Below are positions 23,677-29,367 of a stretch of 29,367 bases of DNA, piece after piece. Position 1 is the first letter of the stretch, and each line of letters opens with the position of its first letter. The stretch spans positions 1-29,367 of the forward strand of contig UQRC01000034.1 of assembly GCA_900543445.1 (NCBI GenBank), given 5' to 3'. Both the position numbers and the translations under genes were made by a program. The notes under the pieces are model-generated. The model was given only the letters and a program-made list of their open reading frames with translations, searched no databases and was not told the DNA's origin. The stretch is from an uncultured Lachnobacterium sp. (lineage in GTDB: Bacteria > Bacillota > Clostridia > Lachnospirales > Lachnospiraceae).

Positions 23677-24603
23677 ATGAAGAAATTTCGAAATTTTCGT
23701 AATAAAAAGAAACGTTTATCAAGTAAATACCTTCTGATGATTCTTTCCGGGGTATGTATTGTGACGATTTTTACAAGTCTTGTTCTTAATATTTCCGGCG
23801 GCCCATTAAATGCGGTCGCTGGATATGTTTTTGTGCCTATGCAGGAAGGAATCAACAATGTCGGATCCTGGTTCTCTGCCAAAGCCAACGACTTCAAGAC
23901 TCTCGGAGAAGTTCTTGCAGAGAACAAAGAATTAAAGTCGCAGATTGATGATCTGACTTCACAGATCAATAAAACAAAACTGGAACAATATGAGCTTGAC
24001 AATTACCGTGAGCTTCTTGAACTGGATAATCAGTATGCGGACTTCGATAAGATTGCAGCACATGTGATCGCAATGGACGGAACCAACTGGTTTTCCACGT
24101 TTACCATTGATAAAGGAAGTAAGCAGGGAATTGCCAAAGGCATGAACGTGATCGCCGGAAGCGGTCTGGTCGGCATTGTTACGGATGTTGGACCGAACTA
24201 TTCTAAGGTTCGCAGCATCATCGATGACTCCAGCAATGTCAGTGCAATGGTACTCACAACGAAGGATAATTTTAATGTATCCGGAAGTCTGATGAATATG
24301 AACAAGGATAAGGTATTACCATTTTCCGAACTTCGCGATGAGAATGATAAGGTACAGCAGGGAGATCCTGTTGTTACTTCTTATGTTTCGGATCAATACC
24401 AGCAGGGACTTCTGATTGGATATATCTACAGCGTGGAAGACAATGCCAACAATCTGACAAAGTCCGGCTACATTACGCCGGTTGTTGATTTCCAGCATTT
24501 GCAGGATGTTCTTGTTATCACAGAAATCAAGAATACCGGCAAGGAAGATATATCTTCTTCAAAGACTTCTTCCACTGAATCTGAAAATAGTACTCAGAAT
24601 TAA
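23677..24603 (+). CDS. mreC: rod shape-determining protein MreC
   Basis: MreC is a bitopic membrane protein linking MreB to extracytoplasmic wall synthases of the elongasome. A Lys/Arg-rich cytoplasmic tail (MKKFRNFRNKKKRLSSKY) leads into one membrane helix at about 19-41, a coiled coil at about 80-120 (AENKELKSQIDDL and on to LDNYRELLELD), and a beta-barrel part containing VIAMDGTNWFSTFTIDKGSK, then GMNVIAGSGLVGIVTDVGPN and the closing VDFQHLQDVLVIT. The Ser/Thr-rich C-terminal 20 residues are probably disordered. The 308-residue length is typical. It starts 15 bases after mreB behind an AGAGGAA site. Confidence 0.95.
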   Translation: MKKFRNFRNKKKRLSSKYLLMILSGVCIVTIFTSLVLNISGGPLNAVAGYVFVPMQEGINNVGSWFSAKANDFKTLGEVLAENKELKSQIDDLTSQINKTKLEQYELDNYRELLELDNQYADFDKIAAHVIAMDGTNWFSTFTIDKGSKQGIAKGMNVIAGSGLVGIVTDVGPNYSKVRSIIDDSSNVSAMVLTTKDNFNVSGSLMNMNKDKVLPFSELRDENDKVQQGDPVVTSYVSDQYQQGLLIGYIYSVEDNANNLTKSGYITPVVDFQHLQDVLVITEIKNTGKEDISSSKTSSTESENSTQN

Positions 24604-24615
24604 CAGGAGTATGTC

Positions 24616-25137
24616 ATGCGTAGAAAAATTGTACTTTTTTTCATTATTACAATCTGCTTTCTGTTGCAGACAACCGTATTTCAGGCAATTACCTTTGCCA
24701 ATATCGCACCGAATCTTCTGATCATTGTTGTCTCGGCGTTCGGTCTCATGCGTGGCAAAAAAGAAGGTCTTATTATCGGCTTTTTTTGCGGACTGCTTAT
24801 CGACATATTTTTTGGTTTTTATCTCGGTGTGTATGCTTTACTTTATATGTACATCGGTTATATCAACGGAATGTTTCAGAAACGATTCTATCCGGACGAA
24901 TTGCGTCTTCCGATGGTTATGATCGGGGCGAGCGATCTTGTATATAATCTGGTAATTTATTGTTTCATGTTTCTGATGCGAAGACGATTCCATTTCGGAT
25001 ATTATCTGACTTCCGTCATTCTGCCGGAATTTGTCTATACGATGGTTATTACCATTTTTCTTTATTTTATACTTCTAAAGATTAATCAGCGTTTAGAAGC
25101 ATACGAGAAAAGGAGAGCAACGAAATTTGAGTTATGA
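24616..25137 (+). CDS. mreD: rod shape-determining protein MreD
   Basis: MreD is a small polytopic membrane protein of the elongasome. The 173-residue product has about five hydrophobic segments and the family pattern: a start with a basic residue pair then a long helix, PNLLIIVVSAFGLMRGKKEG, FFCGLLIDIFFGFYLGVYAL, and a C-terminal helix ending in a basic tail (AYEKRRATKFEL). Sequence conservation in MreD is generally low, so the call rests partly on the mreC/PBP2 neighbours. Its last 11 bases overlap the start of the PBP2 gene. Confidence 0.92.
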   Translation: MRRKIVLFFIITICFLLQTTVFQAITFANIAPNLLIIVVSAFGLMRGKKEGLIIGFFCGLLIDIFFGFYLGVYALLYMYIGYINGMFQKRFYPDELRLPMVMIGASDLVYNLVIYCFMFLMRRRFHFGYYLTSVILPEFVYTMVITIFLYFILLKINQRLEAYEKRRATKFEL

Positions 25138-27937
25138 TATTAAAGAATTTCTGAAAAAATTTTTCAGTTCAAGACTGTTTGTATTGTCAGCAGTTTTTAT
25201 TGCCTTTTTTGCAGTTATCATTTTACGTGTTTTTGTATTACAGATTGTTAACGGTAAATCCTATCAGGAGAATTTTTCCCTGAAAATTCAGCAGACACAG
25301 GCAGTAAATGCTGCACGTGGCAATATCTATGATAAAAATGGCAAACTGCTTGCCTACAATGAGCTTGCGTATTCCATTTCCATCATTGATAATTCCAAAT
25401 ACGCGACAGATGCGGAAAAAAACGAGACATTAAACGGAGAACTTGCAGAGATTCTTGAGGTTTTGGAGAAGAATAATCAGTCACCGGTGAATGATTTCAA
25501 AATCGATTTGAACAATGATGGTACATATAGCTTTAATGTTACCGGTGCCGCACTTGATCGTTTTCGTGCAGATATCTTTGGAAAATCATCGGTGGACAAG
25601 CTTGAATATAACAAAAATTTTGACTTTGACGAGGCAAATGCAACGGCTGAACAGATTATGACCTATCTGATGGATAAGGATAATTTTGGTGTTGATGCAT
25701 CTGCATATGATCAAAAGATTGCATATGAAATCGTTGTGCTTCGCTATGCCATCAAAGGCAATTTCTATGCGCGTTATAAATCAACAAAGATTGCGCAGGA
25801 TGTATCGGACGAAGTCGTTGCATATGTAAATGAACATATGGATTCACTCCCAGGTGTATCGGTAGATGAAGATATGATCCGTAAATATAATTACAGTGAA
25901 TATTTTTCTTCGATTATTGGTTATACCGGAAAGATTTCCGATTCGGAATATAAAAAGTTATTTGCTGAAGATGATAGCTATACGGAAAATGATGTGATCG
26001 GTAAAGCGGGACTTGAACAGTATTATGAACAGTATCTCCGCGGACAGAACGGAGAACGTAAATTTTACATTGATACGGTTGGTCGAATTTCAGAAGTAAT
26101 CAGTACAACAGATTCTGTGGCAGGAGATGATCTGTATTTAAGCATTGATGCTGATCTACAGAAAGCAACCTATATCGCTTTGGAACGTGAGATTGCTGGA
26201 ATTGTTTACTCGAACATTAAGGCAGGTAACATTCCGATTATTGATGTATATAAAAACCTGATTGGAAACCATGTGATTGATATATCGCATTTTACAGAAT
26301 CGGATGCTTCTACGACAGAACAGGAGTTATATGCATCGTTTAAGAGTACGAAAAAAAATGTACGAAAGAAGATCAAACAGGAGCTCACGACTTCACCACA
26401 GGCTTTAGATCAGATGTCGGACGAACTATTGGATGAGTTTACACATATTATCCAGATGCTTAAGGATGACGGAGTTCTTCTTTCTTCTGAGATTGATACG
26501 AATGATGAAACTTATCAGAAATGGAAGAATCAGAAGATCAGTCCGAAGGAGTATTTAAATTATTGTGTTTCTAAACAATGGATTGATATCAGTAAACTTT
26601 CGGTTGATGAAAAATATGCAGATTCTTCTGAAGTATATGACGCTTTATGCAATTATATTCTTGATCAGCTGAAAGATGATTCTGACTTTGATACGATTAT
26701 TTATGAATATATGATTTCCCGCGGTGATATTTCACCACGCAAACTCTGTATCGTATTATTCGAGCAGGGTGTCCTTGATTATGATGATGCAACGGTAAAT
26801 AAATTAAAGAACGGTACACTTGCCCCATACGATTTTATTATGGACAAGATCAACAATGTTGAAATTACACCGGCACAGCTTGCTTTGGAACCTTGTACTG
26901 GTTCGACGATTGTCACGGATGTCAAAACGGGTGAAATCCGGGCTCTTGTCAGTTATCCGGGATATGATAATAACCGGCTCGCAAATGGTGTTGATGCGGA
27001 TTATTATGAGTCTTTACGTAAAGACAAGTCCAATCCGCAGTGGAATTATGCAACACAGGAACAAACTGCACCTGGTTCTACATTTAAGATGGTTACAGCA
27101 ACTGCAGGTCTGGCTTCGGGAGTCATCTCGACTTCGGATCAGATTCGTTGTAACGGTAAATTTACTGAGATCAGTAACCAGCCAAAATGTTGGATTTCAC
27201 CGGGCGGTCATGGACTTGATAACGTATCGGAAGCAATCCGTGATTCATGTAACGTATTCTTCTATACAGTAGGTTATCGACTTGCGCAGAAAGATACCGG
27301 AGCATATAACGATGCAAATGGTATTAACTATATTCAGAAATATGCCCATATGTATGGACTGGATGAGAAGACCGGCCTTGAAATTGAGGAGAATAAGTCT
27401 GAGATTGCAACATCTTATCCGGTTATGGCGGCGATTGGACAGAGTAATAACAATATTACAACTGCGGCTTTGTCACGATATGTGACAGCGGTTACATCCG
27501 GAAAGCTTTACTCTTATCAGTTAATGAGCAAGATCGTAGATGCAGCCGGAAAGACCGTAGAGGAATACCAACCACAGTATGAAGATATATCCGGCAATCT
27601 TACTGCCAGTCAGTGGGATGCAATTCATTCAGGAATGCGTATGGTTGGAGAAGATCTTGACAGTTTTAAAGGATTTGATATCCCGGTTGCGGGCAAGACT
27701 GGTACCGCTCAGCAGGAAGATCATCCAAACCATGGACTTTTTGTCGGCTATGCGCCGTACGACAATCCTGAGATTACGATTGCTACGAGAATTGCCTACG
27801 GTTACAGTTCTCATAATGCAGCCTTTGCTGCGCGCAATATTATCTCCTACTATTATGGAGAGCAGACAATTGATGATCTGCAGAAAACAAAAGCATCTGG
27901 TGTCAACGGTTCCTCAAGCAATTCTGTGACCGATTAA
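25127..27937 (+). CDS. mrdA: class B penicillin-binding protein 2 (elongasome transpeptidase) with large insertion
   Basis: This is the peptidoglycan transpeptidase of the elongation machinery, partner of RodA, anchored by a membrane helix at about 18-38. The active-site motifs are S651-x2-K654 (PGSTFKMV), S707-x-N709 (DSCNVF) and K857-T-G (AGKTGTAQ). The N-terminal dimerisation region has AARGNIYDKNGKLLAYN and GKAGLEQYYEQYLRG. At 936 residues it is far longer than the 600-700 common elsewhere. About 230 residues, 357-585, are inserted before the STIVTDVKTGEIRALVSYPG strand that begins the transpeptidase domain. The start is a TTG at 25127 behind an AGGAG site 11 bases away; no ATG is available in frame nearby. 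It overlaps mreD by 11 bases. Confidence 0.95.
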   Translation: MSYDIKEFLKKFFSSRLFVLSAVFIAFFAVIILRVFVLQIVNGKSYQENFSLKIQQTQAVNAARGNIYDKNGKLLAYNELAYSISIIDNSKYATDAEKNETLNGELAEILEVLEKNNQSPVNDFKIDLNNDGTYSFNVTGAALDRFRADIFGKSSVDKLEYNKNFDFDEANATAEQIMTYLMDKDNFGVDASAYDQKIAYEIVVLRYAIKGNFYARYKSTKIAQDVSDEVVAYVNEHMDSLPGVSVDEDMIRKYNYSEYFSSIIGYTGKISDSEYKKLFAEDDSYTENDVIGKAGLEQYYEQYLRGQNGERKFYIDTVGRISEVISTTDSVAGDDLYLSIDADLQKATYIALEREIAGIVYSNIKAGNIPIIDVYKNLIGNHVIDISHFTESDASTTEQELYASFKSTKKNVRKKIKQELTTSPQALDQMSDELLDEFTHIIQMLKDDGVLLSSEIDTNDETYQKWKNQKISPKEYLNYCVSKQWIDISKLSVDEKYADSSEVYDALCNYILDQLKDDSDFDTIIYEYMISRGDISPRKLCIVLFEQGVLDYDDATVNKLKNGTLAPYDFIMDKINNVEITPAQLALEPCTGSTIVTDVKTGEIRALVSYPGYDNNRLANGVDADYYESLRKDKSNPQWNYATQEQTAPGSTFKMVTATAGLASGVISTSDQIRCNGKFTEISNQPKCWISPGGHGLDNVSEAIRDSCNVFFYTVGYRLAQKDTGAYNDANGINYIQKYAHMYGLDEKTGLEIEENKSEIATSYPVMAAIGQSNNNITTAALSRYVTAVTSGKLYSYQLMSKIVDAAGKTVEEYQPQYEDISGNLTASQWDAIHSGMRMVGEDLDSFKGFDIPVAGKTGTAQQEDHPNHGLFVGYAPYDNPEITIATRIAYGYSSHNAAFAARNIISYYYGEQTIDDLQKTKASGVNGSSSNSVTD

Positions 27938-27975
27938 GACATAAATAAATCAAAATCAAATCGGAGGTTTGTTTC

Positions 27976-28785
27976 ATGGGTGAAGCAATTGTTTTCACTT
28001 CAGGAAAAGGCGGTGTTGGCAAAACCACAACGATTGCCAATATCGGAGCAGGACTTTCACGATTGGATAAAAAAGTCATCATGCTGGACACAGACATGGG
28101 ACTTCGAAATTTGGACGTTGTAATGGGAATAGAAGATCAGATTCAATATAATCTGATCGACCTTCTTGAAAATCAATGCAGGCTGAAGCAGGCGTTGATC
28201 AGGGATAAGCGTTATCCCAATCTCTTCATGATTCCGGCGGCATTGCGTTGCAGAAAGGTTCGGGATTATGAAGGAAAACTTTATACACTCATAACACAAT
28301 TGAAGCAGGAATTTGATTACATACTGATCGATTGTCCGGCAGGAATTGAGGATGGTTTCCGTTTCGCGGTATCCGCGGCGGATCGCGCGATTGTAGTAAC
28401 AACGCCTCATATTTCTGCTGTTCGTGATGCTGGAAGGGTGATTTATCTGTTGGAAAGCATGCGTATTTCTCAGATTGATCTGCTGATTAATTCCTATCAC
28501 GCCAAGATGGTACGAAAACATGATATGCTTTCCCAGAAAGACATCGAAGAAGTATTGGGAATCCGGAGCATTGGCTTGATTCCGCGAGATGACAAAGTGA
28601 TCGTAAGCCAGAATAAAGGTGTTCCGGTTATTTCCATGCATGCAAAATCTTCGCGCGCATTTATGAATGTTGCACGAATCGTTAACAGTCCGAGAATTAT
28701 GCCGGTTGATTTCAACAACGATAATTCTTGCGAAAAGCAGGAGCGAATCTGTTTTAACGGAAAGGAATGTGGTTATGAGGCATAA
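27976..28785 (+). CDS. minD: septum site-determining ATPase MinD, without a recognisable membrane-targeting helix
   Basis: MinD is a deviant Walker A ATPase that dimerises on the membrane and normally recruits MinC. The motif GKGGVGKTT contains K11 and K16; LDTDMGLRNLDVVMG and the switch II DCPAGIEDGF follow. The family-wide VRDxDR motif reads VRDAGR, with Gly153 in place of the second Asp. After residue 246 (MPVDF) the tail of 23 residues is polar and holds three cysteines (C-x6-C-x5-C). The expected amphipathic C-terminal helix, of the type Phe-Phe-x2-Ile/Leu-Lys-x-Leu/Phe-Phe-Gly, is missing. The length of 269 is otherwise normal. A GGAGG site precedes the ATG. Its end overlaps minE by 11 bases, and no minC lies before it. 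Confidence 0.92.
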   Translation: MGEAIVFTSGKGGVGKTTTIANIGAGLSRLDKKVIMLDTDMGLRNLDVVMGIEDQIQYNLIDLLENQCRLKQALIRDKRYPNLFMIPAALRCRKVRDYEGKLYTLITQLKQEFDYILIDCPAGIEDGFRFAVSAADRAIVVTTPHISAVRDAGRVIYLLESMRISQIDLLINSYHAKMVRKHDMLSQKDIEEVLGIRSIGLIPRDDKVIVSQNKGVPVISMHAKSSRAFMNVARIVNSPRIMPVDFNNDNSCEKQERICFNGKECGYEA

Positions 28786-28981
28786 TCGAGCAGAGGCGAC
28801 CGGAAGTATTGCCAAGGAACGCCTGAAACTAATGGTGGAGTCTGAATCGATGGATCATTCTCCGGTTGTGATCACACGAATGAAAAAAGAGATTGCAGAT
28901 ATCATTGCAAGATATTATGAAGTGTCTCCGGAAAACTACGAGATAAAAGTGATTTTAAAGCAAAATAAGAAGAGAGCATAA
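28775..28981 (+). CDS. minE: cell division topological factor MinE, without the N-terminal membrane segment
   Basis: MinE stimulates MinD ATPase and releases it from the membrane. The 68-residue product keeps the contact helix SIAKERLKLMV (equivalent to AKERLQIIV in Escherichia coli) and the beta-alpha core RMKKEIADIIARYYEVSPEN followed by YEIKVIL. The N-terminal segment before this helix is only MRHNRAEATG, with no hydrophobic or Phe-rich amphipathic membrane-targeting sequence such as MALLDFF. The ATG at 28775 lies inside the minD end behind AAAGGAA. The reading frame is open upstream to 28667, but that extension overlaps minD in another frame and also has no such motif. rodA starts one base after its stop. 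Confidence 0.85.
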   Translation: MRHNRAEATGSIAKERLKLMVESESMDHSPVVITRMKKEIADIIARYYEVSPENYEIKVILKQNKKRA

Positions 28982-28982
28982 G

Positions 28983-29367
28983 ATGTTAAAACAATACAAA
29001 CTTAAGAATTATCATTTTGAATTAATTATAAGTATTATCATATTGAATGTAATAGGAATTCTTCTGATCGGTAGTGCAAAGCATTCGGTTCAAAAGACCC
29101 AGATTCTGGGATTTGCAATGGGACTTGTCGCCATGCTTATTATATCACTTATGGATTATACGTTTTTATTACGTTTTACATGGGTATATTATGTGGGCAT
29201 CATCGGTTTGCTTCTGGCAGTTCGTCTCTTTGGTGATTCTTCCAAAGGAGCAACCCGTTGGATTGAGATTGCCGGCATTCGATTTCAGCCGTCCGAGCTT
29301 GCCAAAATTGTTCTTATATTATTCTTTGCTTATTTCTTTGCAAAGTATCATGAAAAGGTAAATACAA
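28983..29367 (+). CDS. rodA: RodA-family peptidoglycan polymerase (5' part, cut by window end)
   Basis: This is a SEDS-family membrane glycosyltransferase that polymerises glycan strands with PBP2. The first 128 residues are present; the frame is open to the window end. Four hydrophobic segments are visible, with GSAKHS after the first, and the conserved stretch GATRWIEIAGIRFQPSELAK, which is diagnostic of FtsW/RodA/SpoVE proteins. Linkage to mre genes and PBP2 favours RodA over FtsW. The start is the ATG at 28983, one base after the minE stop, with AAGAAGAGAG inside the minE end as the ribosome binding site. Confidence 0.93.
   Translation, partial: MLKQYKLKNYHFELIISIIILNVIGILLIGSAKHSVQKTQILGFAMGLVAMLIISLMDYTFLLRFTWVYYVGIIGLLLAVRLFGDSSKGATRWIEIAGIRFQPSELAKIVLILFFAYFFAKYHEKVNT

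Noticed and set aside
28057..28815. A 252-codon minus-strand open frame opposite minD.
   Set aside because: It is a shadow of minD codon usage; no recognisable domain and no independent start signal.
1..29367. A defence island, prophage, CRISPR array or biosynthetic cluster.
   Set aside because: No repeats, integrase, transposase, restriction, Cas or synthetase-type genes are visible; gene order is that of core clostridial chromosome.

Overview
The window is chromosomal DNA from a Gram-positive bacterium of the class Clostridia, most likely family Lachnospiraceae (a Roseburia/Agathobacter/Butyrivibrio-like organism). The reasons are a moderate GC content by eye, strong AGGAG-type ribosome binding sites, the sporulation pair yqfC-yqfD next to phoH and ybeY, a mutS-mutL-miaA-radC-mreBCD-PBP2-minDE-rodA order, and a DUF4358/MBOAT/DHHW cassette. 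All 26 genes I support lie on the + strand and are tightly packed. There are no tRNA or rRNA genes, insertion sequences, prophage genes or CRISPR arrays. No gene-free stretch exceeds about 180 bases.

Region 1 (92-6043): rlmH, then a classic Firmicutes cluster yqfC, yqfD, phoH, a pgpH/yqfF-like membrane protein and ybeY, most joined by 4-base ATGA overlaps, ending in a DUF3048 lipoprotein. It combines ribosome maturation (RlmH, YbeY), an RNA-linked ATPase (PhoH) and sporulation factors. The HD-domain protein has lost its large extracellular domain and the core His-Asp pair of its phosphohydrolase site.

Region 2 (6082-11583): cell-envelope functions. A MurJ/SpoVB-type flippase is followed by a small membrane protein resembling the C-terminal domain of BofC, a secreted DUF4358 protein, an AlgI-type MBOAT O-acyltransferase and a DHHW (AlgJ/AlgX-like) protein. 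The last three look like a machine for O-acylating an extracytoplasmic glycan. The unit ends at a strong intrinsic terminator.

Region 3 (11620-21848): starts at a near-consensus promoter and carries two FAD-dependent oxidoreductases, the mismatch-repair pair mutS and mutL (MutL has the endonuclease motif), the tRNA-modifying miaA, and a PLP enzyme of the YnbB/methionine gamma-lyase-like family. hfq, which often sits between the last two genes, is absent.

Region 4 (21823-29367): radC, with its own promoter inside the end of the preceding gene, leads into the elongation and division cluster: a divergent mreB, mreC, mreD, a very long class B PBP2, minD, minE and the start of rodA, which is cut off by the window end. 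The most unusual biology is here. No minC is present, MinD has no recognisable C-terminal membrane-targeting helix and carries a Gly in the usually acidic VRDxDR motif, and MinE lacks its N-terminal membrane-targeting segment. Together these suggest a reduced or re-purposed Min system.
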